Of a stretch of DNA of 64,000 bases, positions 11,435 to 27,142 are shown one piece after another. The translations under genes and the position numbers were made by a program. Each line of letters begins with the position of its first letter. Position 1 is the stretch's first letter. The DNA lies in the NCBI RefSeq assembly GCF_014066305.1, contig NW_023501112.1:154501-218500 (forward strand). Direction: 5' to 3'. The notes under the pieces are model-generated. The model saw only the letters and a list, made by a program, of their open reading frames with translations, did not search any database and was not told the origin of the DNA. This DNA comes from Letharia columbiana (lineage: Eukaryota; Ascomycota; Lecanoromycetes; Lecanorales; Parmeliaceae).

Positions 11435-13143
11435 CTATACACCGGCAGCAAAGATCAAGAGTCCAAGCAGCCACCAAGCGCTCACATCCCGCCAGCCGAC
11501 GCTCTTAAATTTTCCATTGCACACAAGCCTCGGTTCTTTCTTTGGGATGCCTGCGTAGTCCTCAGGATCCTCAGGATTGCCTCGCACAATGTCTAGAACA
11601 TTAGATTGTATCGGAGCAAGCGTGGTTTCGAACCAGGAACGGACTTCGATTTTCCACTGATCTTGCGGTACAGCGCGACAGACTCTCGAGTTAGTCAAAG
11701 CATGTAGGCTCCATTTCCGTTCCCAACCTTGTAGGAACTATATCACACAGATTCGCCCTTCGGAGGGTATTCGTAAGCAGCATCCTGGCAAGCTCTTCTT
11801 CAGTCACCTGAGCGTCATCGACTGTCATAGTAGAAGACTGGTTGGCCTGATAGCTCGAACATTGACCTGAATCTGGATCACAGACCATGTTTTATCGATG
11901 CAGCCTAGTATACCTGGCCTCGGGTCGTTGTTGATGTAAGCGGTCGTGTTCCAGCTGTCGGTCTCATTGAACCTGGCCACTGTTGTCTTGGAAACGGCAG
12001 GGAACCCCGGGTCCTGGCGATACTTATCGTAAATCAATCCCTTCGAGTAGATCAGAAAGCTGTTCGCATAGCTGGATCTGGTGAGATCTCTAAGGGGAAT
12101 GGTGGAATAGACCATATTCAGCCATTATTCGGCCGTGTTGCACAGATCTAGGATCAGAGTCAATATGACCGTCGTCATAGCCCAGGAAAGGATGAATTGA
12201 TGCTGACCCAAGTGCAGCGTTTTTTTGTATGGCTCATTTGCTGTGAAATCCTCCAAATGATGAGAAGGCTCATCAGCGAAATCATTCTTCCAAGGGCATG
12301 CTTTTTTGAGGTTTGCAAATTCATCGTCGGCTTTGAAAGGAGAACATGTTGTCGTGCGGCGGAATTGGAAACGTTTGAGGGAACTTATGCCAACGAACCG
12401 AGCGTCGATCAAGCCGGTGTCGTGAGTAAGAGCAAGACTTGCACCCAGTGCGCATGTCTCCTCAAGAACGGGCACTTGTCTTCGGACCTCTCCGCATAAG
12501 TAAGGCTTTGGTGATAGAACGAACTACATCCATCTGCTTCGGCGTTGGCCTAGTAGCATTGTTTACTGTAGACAGCAGGATCGAAGTTTGAGCGTCTATC
12601 GTGTAGAACGTTGCGTTTGGGTGACGAAATTAGTGCCATTGTGTCGGTGATTATGTTGGCAGATAGGACACCGGCCGAAGATTCTGCCACGAAGATGCCA
12701 ACAAACAGAGCTGAAAGGAGTAGGGAGAAGAAGATGTCGAATGGGCGCTGCAGAATGTTCTTCCAGATTCTGCGCATGCTCGGAGTACTTGGTCAAGTTT
12801 GCTTTTGAACAACTGAGCTGCTCGGGAGCTCAATACGACCTGGCCTAAGGACCTTCCACACATTTTCAACAAGTGCAAATGCTGCTCCAAGCTCTGAGTG
12901 TGACTCTTCAGTTGCATTCAGATTGTCATCCTCAAAGTGACCTTATTGTGGCTGTTGTGGAGTTTGGGAGCCAAATCGATGAACCAAAGGCGAGGACAGC
13001 CTGGACACAAGCGGAAGATGCATGGAGCTCTGCCGTTTGTTCTTTTGTCTGGAATGCCTTGTGTAGACATCAATGGCGTAGAAGAAAAGAGCTTTGAGTA
13101 TGATCCAAAACCTTAGTTCCGCGAGGGTCAAAGCAATCGTCAC
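11435..13143 (-). pseudogene. Broken multi-frame gene for a fungal integral membrane protein with Cys-rich outer domain
   Basis: Seven consecutive minus-strand frames form one colinear protein. Hydrophobic N-terminal segments come first (IILKALFFYAIDVYT; FFSLLLSALFVGIFVAES). Then comes an outer domain with YSKQCY, ADGCSSFYHQSLTY, DKCPF, DTGLID and FQFRRTTTCSPF, and a C-terminal membrane helix (SAWWLLGLLIFAAGV) ending at 11435. This order matches a large unnamed family of fungal membrane proteins. The frame changes between about 12550 and 12475, and a TAA at 12127-12125 lies within otherwise open sequence, where CAA would fit. Introns could explain some joins but not this stop. No function is known to me for the family. 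Confidence 0.6.
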
Positions 13144-14187
13144 TAAATTGCTAAGGATTGATGCCTGATACTAAGATACGAGGAATTGGCGACCTAGCAG
13201 TTGCACTGTTAGCAAAGATACGAAATTTGCGGTGATAGCCCTAGGAGATCCCTAATGACCCACGCAGAAGCCACGGCCGATCGTAGTCAGCCCGACTATT
13301 CAGCCCATGCTGTACATATGTCGACCGTACGTTGTTCATCGCCTAGCGGGCAGAAATGAGATGCTTCCTGGTTCTGATGATAACAAATTGGGATAGACAT
13401 CTGAAGAGTTTGGTTATAAGGAGCAAAGACATGCTGGATTAGTACATGCTTCCAGTCTCAACATGAACGCCCACAGCCCGAAGGGCCACGTAGCTAGGCT
13501 GAATTGACGAGCTGCAGGAAGATAAAAACGAGATACTGACGCTGCAATTAGCCTCATATGCCAAGAAGCAGCCAGAGTGTTGGAGCTGCCAAGGCTCGAA
13601 TGCTCGCTCTCAGAGCTGCAAGATGCCTGAAACTGGTCTGGATTGTGAGGCTTTTAAAATACTTAATTGCACAGTAGGGATACACTGAGCTCAGCACTCC
13701 ATTTCGCTCGCACATCACGCAGGAGCAGATCGTGGTGTTTTAAGTCAAAGACTCTGCAATGCAGAGATCCCTTGCATGAGCTAACAACGTCAAGCACACT
13801 AGAGCCAAATTGCATGAACCTGAAATGCGCCCGCCAAGTATAACATCCTTCGCCGCAGCAACAAAACAGAGTGCTGAATTATTGACTGGCAGGAGCTACG
13901 TACAAATAGCTCATCGCCAAGCCTTGCCAAGCCTCTTTCAATTCGTGCAGGGCAATCGACAAGGCGGGGGGTGGCCTGTCTGAATTCCGCCCTGGTTTGA
14001 CTACTCATGTTACTGAACAGTGGGCGCGGAGACGATTTTGAGCGGCAAAAAAGGTGCACGTAGTCATAAGTAGCATAGTCAAAACCACTCGAACACTGTG
14101 CCATCGTGTCGCTGACATCTCATGATCGAACTCCTGTCCTCAATTGCAAGCGAGCATTTGTTGAGAACTTGAGGTCCCAGAGTCTCG
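13144..14187. other. Intergenic, no gene recognised
   Basis: About 1 kb. A 101-aa minus-strand frame at 13799-14104 has no family likeness. Otherwise nothing seen apart from flanks. Confidence 0.5.
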
Positions 14188-15111
14188 TCACTCAGCAATC
14201 GTCAGCGCCTGGCGGCCTATTCTGACCAAATCATGATTCTCGAGCGGTTCCTTCTCGAAGCCATGGATGATCTCATGAAGCATAGCGGCCGAAATCTCCG
14301 CAACGTCGACACTCGGCAACGACATCACATACTTCATGACCATGGCAAATATCGTCTTCAGATATTGCCCCCGCGCCGTGATGAGCCCAGGCTTTGCCAC
14401 ACACGCCTCCACGGCGCCTTTGTGCTCCGCGGCGAACGCAAGGACCTGAGTCTCAGTCTCGCCCTAGACAGTTGCCGGAACCGTCAGCTTCGGCGGTCGT
14501 TGCCACGCCAGGATTCACACGAATGGCGCGTGTTCAGTACTCACTCGCATCAAGCAATACTCCGGCATCCAGCTTGGGGTCTTATTCTGGTCGCGCTCCG
14601 TCGCGGTGCCGCTCATGTACAAAAAGCGCAAGGGTGGGGCGCCACGACTGCCACCCTCGCTGTGCGCCTTGAATATGGCTCGAAGCCCAACGAGCGTATA
14701 CTCCTGGCACACTCGACGTACTTCATCGAAGTCGAGCCCGCGCGATTTACTTGGTGTAATCGCGACGGTCCTAGTAACGGGGATTTAGTCACTTGCCAGG
14801 CCGACTGAGGCACAGGCAAGGGGCGAAGACGTGAAAAGATTTACAAGGGAGGCAAGGGAAGATTGGCGAACACACCAGATACAAGTGTCCGCGCCGGCTA
14901 GCTGCCTAATCGCATCATCCGGGTAGTTGCCGTAGTTGTCGAGAACGACGCTGTGTAGCTTGGAAGCGTCGGCACCCTGGCCAAGGTTCGAGGGTGTCGA
15001 TACAGGGCGGCGGGCAATTGCGATTACGGATGAAACCTTGGGAATGCTTAGGCTTTGACGGATGATTTCTGTGGCGACAAAGCCGGACGCACCAGCCACG
15101 ATGAGCTTCAT
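14188..15111 (-). CDS. NmrA-like / atypical short-chain NAD(P)-binding protein
   Basis: Three exons: 15111-14876, 14770-14545 and 14463-14188, with introns of 105 and 81 bp, giving 245 aa. The N-terminus MKLIVAGASGFVATEI carries the GxxGFxxxE-type dinucleotide loop of atypical short-chain dehydrogenases. Joining exons 1 and 2 restores CIWTVAITPSKS, and exons 2 and 3 give YCLMR-GETETQVLAFAAEHKG, both conserved in this fungal family. The C-terminus (HGFEKEPLENHDLVRIG) is also typical. Substrate is unknown; members may be reductases or redox sensors without enzyme activity. Its start faces the ATG17 start 335 bp away, so the two probably share a promoter region. Confidence 0.8.
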
Positions 15112-15445
15112 GGCCTGTTGGGTGATACTTTAGGGTCTCAAAGGAGAACCCTCTTTGTGACAGACGGAGGAAGCCACTTTACCCTAATCAGCCAAGCGCA
15201 TTAGAGTCGGCTTCTCGCGGCAACTAATAAAATAGCTCATTCCCAAGCTTTGCTGCACATCCTCGTCATTGTTGACTTCGATTTAAACAGATTAAAAGGT
15301 TAAAAATTAATGAGCTCGATAATATCGCTGTCGAGCAATCTTGCACGCCAGCTTCAACATCCTAATTGGTGTTCACCACGCGCACGTAAAAGCAGGTAAA
15401 TACCACCGCCCGCTAACATCTCAGGCATCAACCTCGCCGTTCCCC
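15112..15445. promoter_or_regulatory. Shared upstream region, NmrA-like gene and ATG17
   Basis: A 334-bp gap between divergent start codons. It must hold both promoters and 5' leaders. AT-rich stretches at about 15282-15310 lie on the ATG17 side. No defined site identified. Confidence 0.5.
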
Positions 15446-16930
15446 ATGGCCTCCTCAACCTCTTCCCTCCAGCCACCCTCTCCACCCCCCGGTCCCTTTT
15501 CCGCCGCAGGCATAGCATCTTCGCCCCTCGAGACACTCATCCCTCACCTCCTCGCCTCCAAACGCTCCCTATCCTCCATCAACCACGTCTGGCGCGCCAA
15601 CGAACTCTGCACCTCCACCCGCACGTCCCTCGAGAGATCCACCATCACCACCGCCCGCACATCTTTCCTACGCAGCGGCATCACATCTCAGCTGGCTGTT
15701 CTGCGGCAGGTGCATCGAAATTCGGAGACTACGGCTAAGCAAGGCAGAGCGGAGTTTGAAGCTGTGATTCAGGTTTTGGATGAGGCGGACGAGAGGTTGC
15801 GTGATACGCTTGGAAAGCTGAGGAGTACGATTGTGGAAAAAGGGTTGAGGCCGGGGGATGAAGAGAGGAGGAGTTTGTTAGATTTCATGAATGAGGAGGG
15901 TGTGGAGGGGTTGGTCGGGGTGATCAAAGAGAGCCTTGATGGAGCGGGGCAAGGGATGAGGGAATTTGAAGATGGCAACAGAGGTTTTGGAGAGGAGGTT
16001 GAAAATGTGAGGAAATTACTATATGGTGACGGTTTGAAGGGAGGTAGCGGTCTGGTGGGTAGTGCAAGTCAAGGGCGTGTAGTGCAGGGTCAGGAAGGGT
16101 CGCCCGTACCACAGATACTTCACGAGATGGAAGATCGCGCAAGGGAAATGGCGGCAGGTTTGGAGAGTCTTGTGAGCCATTATGATCTTTGCGTTACGGC
16201 TATCAAGCAAACGGAAGGAGGGGGCGATGCTGCTTCGAAGATTGCCGGGGATCTGCCTGAAGGGGTGGATGTTGGGCAGGACGCTGGAGGTGCACCACCT
16301 GAGCCTATGGGTGATCAGGAGAGAATGGAGATGATGAGAGTGCTTGAGGAAGATGCAGGACAGGTGGAGGATGTGGTGATGGAGATTCGAGATCATATCG
16401 CCGAGATGGAGAGTCTGCATTCGCGCGTGGAGATGCATACCAGCCATCTTGCAACGGAGCACGTGAATATGACTGCTGCCTTTAGGATGCTTGAAGACTT
16501 GGGCCAAAAATTACCGGGACATATCACGAGGACTCAAATTTTCTTGATGCGCTGGGATGAAGACAAAGTGGCAATCGACGAGCGCTTGGAGGAGCTTGAA
16601 GGTTTGACGGAACTTTACGATGGCTTTCTGAGAGCTTATGATAATCTGCTGATAGAAATCGGAAGGAGGAAAGATCAAGAGCTAGAGGTTGAGCAGGTCG
16701 TCCAGGAAGCCAGAACTCGACTTGAAAAGCTTTACGAAGACGAGGTGGAAGAGCGTGAGGTTTTTAAGAAGGAGCAGGGCGATTTCCTTCCTGTTGATAT
16801 CTGGCCGGGTCTCAGGGATAGGCCACTGCGGTATTCGTTATCTTCTGTTGATGATCAGGCGTCGCGGGTACCGGACATCTCAAAGTCTGTGATCTATCGA
16901 GCCATACAACGCGTACACGGCAAGCGGTGA
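15446..16930 (+). CDS. ATG17: Autophagy scaffold protein Atg17
   Basis: Single exon, 494 aa, from ATG 15446. The open frame extends further 5' but with no ATG, so the first ATG (MASSTSSLQPP) is taken. Atg17 organises the fungal Atg1 kinase complex (Atg1-Atg13-Atg17-Atg29-Atg31) at the phagophore assembly site. Visible support includes the Ser/Pro-rich start, long helical coiled-coil character throughout, the block EKGLRPGDEERRSLLDF followed by EEGVEGLV, and the conserved end LYEDEVEEREVFKKEQGDFL then DIWPGLRDRP. Length is normal for filamentous fungi. It is tail-to-tail with RIO1. Confidence 0.93.
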   Translation: MASSTSSLQPPSPPPGPFSAAGIASSPLETLIPHLLASKRSLSSINHVWRANELCTSTRTSLERSTITTARTSFLRSGITSQLAVLRQVHRNSETTAKQGRAEFEAVIQVLDEADERLRDTLGKLRSTIVEKGLRPGDEERRSLLDFMNEEGVEGLVGVIKESLDGAGQGMREFEDGNRGFGEEVENVRKLLYGDGLKGGSGLVGSASQGRVVQGQEGSPVPQILHEMEDRAREMAAGLESLVSHYDLCVTAIKQTEGGGDAASKIAGDLPEGVDVGQDAGGAPPEPMGDQERMEMMRVLEEDAGQVEDVVMEIRDHIAEMESLHSRVEMHTSHLATEHVNMTAAFRMLEDLGQKLPGHITRTQIFLMRWDEDKVAIDERLEELEGLTELYDGFLRAYDNLLIEIGRRKDQELEVEQVVQEARTRLEKLYEDEVEEREVFKKEQGDFLPVDIWPGLRDRPLRYSLSSVDDQASRVPDISKSVIYRAIQRVHGKR

Positions 16931-17299
16931 AGCTTCCAGTAGTCATTTCGGGACAGATTGGTCCCAATTTTGGGACCTGGGGGTCGTCTGCATAGCGAAT
17001 CGTTAGCGGATTGCATTATAGGCCGGTAGCAGAGCGATCGGAAACAAAAGGATTCTCAGTGCTCTCTTTTCTCTGCATCGAGGCCATTGAAGGTCTCAAT
17101 CCCTGATTTCACCAGGCAAATGATGCTCCTGTGCAACCAAGGAACGCTGCATCTGCAGGTGGAGGGAATAAGTTCAAGTGTGGTGTGGTTCGTCATTGAA
17201 ACAGCCGCGATCGAGAACCGTTCTCTCCGTACCTTGGAATTGCCTTGAGAGCCACAATCCTGGCCCGAGATGTCTCGTATATCTCGATCCCCTCGAAAC
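16931..17299. other. Convergent 3' region of ATG17 and RIO1
   Basis: 369 bp holding the two 3' UTRs. No coding sequence or stable hairpin noticed. Confidence 0.5.
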
Positions 17300-19003
17300 T
17301 CAATGCTTGCGTCGCGTGGAACCGCTGATCATTTGCTTCTTGATTTTCTTCGGAATTTTCTTCTCTCGCTGTTCCTTTTTCTCCTCCTTCACTTGCTTTT
17401 TGTGGTCCTTCTTAGCATCTTTGTCCTCGAAGCGTTTCCCACGAGGTGCTTTCTTCGCGAAGGGGTCAACATCGTTGTCACCCTCACCCTCACGCCCACT
17501 CTCACAGTCAGGGGAATCTTGGGTGTCATGCTCCAGAGCATTGGCAGATTCTCTTTCACCCGCCACTGGCACCTCGGGTGCTAGCTTTTCTGCCAGTAAA
17601 TCACGGTAGACAAGATTGTCCTGACCACCCTTCGCAACCTCTCCCACGTCTCTTTCGACATCATACACCTGCTCGAGCGTCTGTGGAATGTATTGATTGC
17701 GGAAGACTTCGGTATCAACTTCTGCAGTTGCGTTATCCTCCTCAACCTCTTCGAGCCTATTTTCGAATAGCGTTTGCAGTGTGGTGGCCAACTCCTCTGG
17801 GCCCTTACCACCTTGGGCAGCAGTGACAAACTCAAAGGTGGTCTTCTCCGAAAGCACATCGACACCCTTTCGGCGGAAGAAATCGCTGACATTCTTGATA
17901 TCCATTCGCAGAAATTCAAGACTCCGAGGATGATCATGCTCGACGCTCTGGCTTACATCGATAAGCCACAGCTTGTCGTTGTGATACAGAATATTGTATT
18001 CGCTCAAGTCAGCGTGAACCAATCTGCAGTTTTGATACAGGATACGCATGTATCCTAATAGTTGCAGGTATAGCAACTTCCACCTTGCTTCAACGTCGCT
18101 GCCTATCAGCTCGACATCTTTCAGCCTGGGCGCAGGAATACCTTTCTTATCACCCAGAAATCCCATGACGAGGACATGAAGACGTAGATGAACTGGCTCT
18201 GGACACGGTATGCCTGAAGCATATATCCTTTTCAGATTCCTCATCTCCTTCTCTGCCCAGACCTTGACCATGGCTCGATTGTTGCTCTTGCTGTAGCCTT
18301 GTCTGAATCTATATTCTCCCGTGACATATTTATCACGATCTTTGAAAATCAGTATGCTAGTCTTGTACACTTTGATTGCTCGGTGCAGTGGAGCAACAGC
18401 GGCCTCCGAACCATCTCCCTGCGATGTGGAAAGAGCATGGTAGACATTGGCTTCCTTGCCGGTGGACAAGCATCCGTTGACTTCAGACACAACATTACGA
18501 TTGATCATCTGGAGTAGTATCATGCGAGTACGCGGATCCAACACTTGCTCACTAGTTGCACGATCACTCTTGTCTGCGACCCTGTCATGTTTGACCCCAA
18601 GACCGGATTGCCGGTCGTCCAACTTCAACTTTCCCGCATGCCTGGAGAGTGATGTGACCTGGTCGTCTATAGCCGCAAGCGTATTAGCAGTGGGCTTCTG
18701 AGGGTTAGCTTTGGGAAGGTTCGTTCTGGAGGCATTTGGATCCGATGAGACTTCCTGAAGCCGGCGCTGTCTGTTGTAGGTCTTTGTGTAATCTGATGGG
18801 TTGTATGATGCGTAGTCCTCGTCATCCAAGTCTTCGCCCGCAAATATGTCCTCGTAGTCCTCATCCAGGTCTTCTTGATTCTCGTCTTTCTCTGTTGCAG
18901 TACCCAGCTGCGCTGTTGCAATGGTGCTGTTTGCATAACCGTGGCCGGGTATGAACGTGTGTGTTGGCTGTTGACCTCCAGCAAGATCTTCGGGCTTCGA
19001 CAT
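17300..19003 (-). CDS. RIO1: RIO1 atypical serine kinase
   Basis: Single exon, 567 aa. RIO1 is a cytoplasmic ATPase/kinase needed for late 40S ribosomal subunit maturation and recycling of assembly factors. An acidic N-terminal region (YEDIFAGEDLDDEDY) is followed by the RIO domain. The domain shows the ATP-binding loop STGKEANVYH, the catalytic loop HADLSEYNIL with Asp and Asn, and the metal-binding LIDVSQSVEHDHP in place of a canonical DFG. The C-terminus is acidic and then very Lys-rich (KKDHKKQVKEEKKEQREKK), as usual for the family. Start ATG at 19003 lies 319 bp from the SMC3 start on the other strand. Confidence 0.96.
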   Translation of the reverse strand: MSKPEDLAGGQQPTHTFIPGHGYANSTIATAQLGTATEKDENQEDLDEDYEDIFAGEDLDDEDYASYNPSDYTKTYNRQRRLQEVSSDPNASRTNLPKANPQKPTANTLAAIDDQVTSLSRHAGKLKLDDRQSGLGVKHDRVADKSDRATSEQVLDPRTRMILLQMINRNVVSEVNGCLSTGKEANVYHALSTSQGDGSEAAVAPLHRAIKVYKTSILIFKDRDKYVTGEYRFRQGYSKSNNRAMVKVWAEKEMRNLKRIYASGIPCPEPVHLRLHVLVMGFLGDKKGIPAPRLKDVELIGSDVEARWKLLYLQLLGYMRILYQNCRLVHADLSEYNILYHNDKLWLIDVSQSVEHDHPRSLEFLRMDIKNVSDFFRRKGVDVLSEKTTFEFVTAAQGGKGPEELATTLQTLFENRLEEVEEDNATAEVDTEVFRNQYIPQTLEQVYDVERDVGEVAKGGQDNLVYRDLLAEKLAPEVPVAGERESANALEHDTQDSPDCESGREGEGDNDVDPFAKKAPRGKRFEDKDAKKDHKKQVKEEKKEQREKKIPKKIKKQMISGSTRRKH

Positions 19004-23181
<4,178 letters not shown>

Positions 23182-26100
23182 GGTTTGTGAGGAGGGGGTG
23201 CTTTTGTCTGCGGGGATGGTCAGGGGTTCGCGAGGTGGGAGGTGTCGGTACGGTTCTCACCATCCGCAAGGCGTTTGGCTTCTCCGGCCGTGGGGCAGGC
23301 CGGATGATGAGGGCGTCCGCCGGCGCTGAGAGCGTGGGTCGTTTCTTTATCATGCATACCTACTTCGTGCCTCATCATCCATACCCGGAGCGTTCGCTCC
23401 GATCAGCTACCTACTCTGTCTGCCATGTAGCTACGGAGATTAGCTACCTACTCTCTCTGCCATATAGCTATGTACGGATGAAACCGATCTATTCCACAAA
23501 AATGCGTACCACGCGTCCAGATCGCAGCTCGAACCCGAAGGCGAAAAGAAAATAGAAAGGTGCGACATCCCCACCGGGTCAATGCTGAGAGTAGTGTCAA
23601 TTCACGCAGGGAAAAGGCGCGCATGATGATGCGGGTTTCTACCTATTGTTTAAAAACATGTAAAAGGGCCGTTACGTCCCCCTGCCGAAAGGACCTGCAC
23701 GCAACTGTCTGATTCGACGACTCGAGCAGGGTTCCCATCATGGCTGGACATCATGTCTGGCCGTCTACGATAGGTAGGCATACTGTACCGTACCGTGATA
23801 TATCTGACGAGGCGGACTGCAAGTGCAGGAATTGGCCCTGCGTCTTTGCCTTTAAGAGCAGATGGAGGGGTCCTCAACATGCTGAACAGTGTGGGTGTAG
23901 TGTGGACCGGTCCAGATGGTTTGTATTGGTCAATGAGTATAGGTACATAGATGGATATTTGAGAGGTCGATGGCAAGAGACCCACGGTATCATCGACGAC
24001 CAGGTATCAGCAAAAGGCTCTACTTTTACAAAAGTTGGTCACGATCACGCCTCAATATCAATCAAAGATAGAGGCAGGATCTTGAAGAGCTGCTAGATTT
24101 CGATCATACATATTGATGTATTACTGTTATTGTGAAAGGTCTAGTGAGTGAGGCTTCCAAATGGGTTTCCCCTTGGTAGGAATAAGGTTGTCGAAAAGCT
24201 AGGGAAACAGCTTCCGACATCGCTGACTTCCCGACCCTCTCCGGTCGGTGCCGGTTCGTGGGCAGAACTGCCCCCTACTTGTAGGAAGTCTTGAAGCAGG
24301 CGAAGACGTCTCGGGTGTGATTTCCTCGAGCGGCTCAGAGTGACAGGGGGTTGAAGCTTTGAAGCACAAATGAGATGATCGATTACCAACTTTAGAGACC
24401 CCTCGGACATTTAGTGCCTCTCTTGCCCCTTATCAACAAGTGAAGGGCATTTTGCTAGGGCAATTAGTTACCCCAGGTTTTCAATAATGTTGATACTTCG
24501 ATCGGGATCGATATATTTCATTAGCGGAGACTTTTCTTCCTCCCGCGTCTTCCAGGAAATACCAGGGTGAAGTTAATTGTCTCAAACAGTTTGGAAGCGA
24601 AGTCGGCGGTGGCAGTGGAGGGATGGCCAGCATGTTGGTAAGGGGAACTGTGGCTGTACCTATGCTCGGGCCTCTCAGACTTCCCCGTGGATACTCTAGT
24701 GAGTGATCCTTCAGGCCTGGACGTGTGTTTATGATATCGTGTCAGGCTGACCTGAATTGAAGGGTCCCTCTGTGCTGGTGTATGCCTCTTCATGAGCACG
24801 CATAAAGTAACTTCTTGCCTCATGTCGAGCCTATCTTCGGAGCTAAGCGTGGATTCAGGCTTTTTGACTTTGAGGCTCTTTAGGCGAGTTTTTCGTGTCA
24901 AACTTTCGCTTGCTAGCGCAACAGATGGCCTGCAGCTTGCCGCCCCAATTCGAGACCAGGGTCCATGATGGTGGGGCAGATAAGCGGGGTGGGGCGAAAG
25001 AAAAAAGATTTCGTTGGGAGCTTTGCTTTTCGCGCATCTTGACTCCATTTTGGAATCTCTGCTTCATCTTGACTTCGAGAGCAGGAGAGAGGTCAATCAA
25101 TACTGCTGCTGAATCTTGAAAGTCCAAATCTTGCTCAGCTGTAGGGCCTAAAGCCCACGGCCGCGGGCGTATCCTTTGGTCGTCAGCATTCCCAAACTAC
25201 CTACACATTCGAGAATTCTCGGACAAAATCATTGCTCGACACGAATTTCGAAGCCTTAGTCCGTGGTGGCAACAAACCCTGAGCACCCGAATGTTGGATC
25301 TATAATCGTGGCCGAAGCTGCGGGCCCCTGAAGCAATAGTAGACATGAAAACCGTCAGCTTGGACCCTTGACATGGATCATAGACTCATGTTCAATATTC
25401 TGTTCCAGACGCTCAAGCCCAAGGTAATCGGACCGTTCCCCACAGCCAAGCATAGCTCGAGTCCAGAAGGAGGAAGCTATCCCCGCAAGAATGTGGATAG
25501 CCCTTGTTGTCTTGAAATAGAAAAAACTGTGAAACCATTGACCAGGATTCGGAAGCATCCAATTGATCTCCGACTAGTTGTGGAGAATGGTAGAAGTAGA
25601 CTGGTGGTACCGATGCTTTAATTCAAGAGGCAGAGATCCATGATGCTTACTGTTTTAATGTGGAGACGAAGACGGTTACTACCTCTATCGAGGCACGGGT
25701 GCACCGTTCAAAGCGAAACGCTTAGCGTGGTGAAAGGAATTGCGTAAGATGTTATGCTTAAGCTCCTGTCAATTGTCATGCCCTTTGCCACGATGTGGTT
25801 GGCCGGAAAGCTTTGGGAAGAGGATAGGCCAGCGTTTGAAAGGGCGCAGGAGAAGCTTGCATTATCAATTGCTGCAAGGAAATAAGAGGAAATAAGAGCA
25901 AAGTGGCGGCGGATCGCTTCCAGATTATTGGACAAGAGGAAGAAATGCCTAGCCGATGATCAGCACGTTGATACGCAACCACGCTAACAAAAGATTCTGA
26001 TGGTGATAGCAAACCTGGGCCCCACCGGGACGCTCAAAACAAAGTCGTCCTCATCCAGACCCTCTTGAACTGATCGACAAAGTCCGCCCGTTCGCATCGT

Positions 26101-27142
26101 ACGAGGTACATAAGTACCTACCTAGTTATCGGCGGAGGCATGCACGGCGTGGGGTTTGATCTCTGTATGTGTTGTAGAGTACCTAGCTAAAAGGTGTTGA
26201 GTTGGAAATTGTCAAGTGAAGATATATTATTGCGGCCTAGAAGCGCCATAGAGGTTTGAATGCAGGCACGCTGCATTCACGATGGTGTGGTGTGAGCGTG
26301 TGAGGATGGCATGAAAGATGGCGTGAAGGTCGCGTTTGTCTGACTCTGGGTGGAAGTTGAGAAGGTTGTGATCAGCGACGCTTTTTCATTGGCCTTTTGC
26401 TAGTTCCAAACTTTCCAAATCTAGCGGAAAAGTACTCAGCAAATTTCCCATGCGCCGCCATCGGAATCCTAGTCATCCTACTTTATCTATCCCGTTCAAT
26501 AATTATGTTTTTCTTCTTTGTTTACTGCTACTCCTTCACCTACACCTTTCCTCCTCCAACTCCTCCTACAACACCATCATACGTTGTCTGAGTCTTCTCG
26601 GGAATTTGATCTTTGCGGAGTGTTGAGAGAGAGCATTGCATGACACAATTCCTTTGTTCTTTTCCCTCCGGATAGCCCCACCGAAATCAATTCCGAGCGA
26701 TCGGTTAGGAAGAGAGGCTTGTGCTTTGAAACGCGACAGACACCTGCAGGCAGTGTAGTCCATAAGTTCATTTACTTGGAGTCGCCCTCAAAACAGTGGA
26801 TTGCTCCACCGGCCAGTGGCATTGTTCTTTTCCCTGGCTTTAACCGCCGCATCCGGTGAAGCCCTTCACTTTCACCGGGCCACTTCCTTGTATGTCCCAC
26901 TCTGACCCAAACATTCTCCTACAGCAGAGAATAACACCAATGATCCTATGTAAATCATGTTATAGCCTCCTCTTCTTGCTTTGGCTGATCAAAAGATTCC
27001 GAGCAGATCTTTACCACGCCACTTTATCCAACGATTCCCATGACTCCCATGAGTTAATACTTCCGTTTGACGACCTACCTGATGTACATATTATCTTTAC
27101 ATTCTACCATCATATCATCCAACAAACCTCCTTGTCGAAAGG
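23182..27142. other. Long intergenic region
   Basis: Nearly 4 kb without a supportable gene. A two-copy tandem repeat sits at 23405-23478. Several open frames (for example 24521-25048 minus, 175 aa) lack any family likeness and are probably chance. The right end should contain the promoter and leader of the PP1-subunit gene. Confidence 0.5.
23405..23478. repeat. 37-bp tandem repeat, two copies
   Basis: AGCTACCTACTCT...TGCCAT.TAGCTA is present twice, at 23405-23441 and 23442-23478, with a few differences. No coding context. Confidence 0.7.

Noticed and set aside
11620..11640. GGTTCGAAACC on the minus strand as a tRNA B-box
   Set aside because: It lies in the coding frame of the membrane-protein relic and has no surrounding cloverleaf.
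24521..25048. 175-aa minus-strand open frame
   Set aside because: Composition is random-looking, with no domain, no conserved neighbours and no splice partner.
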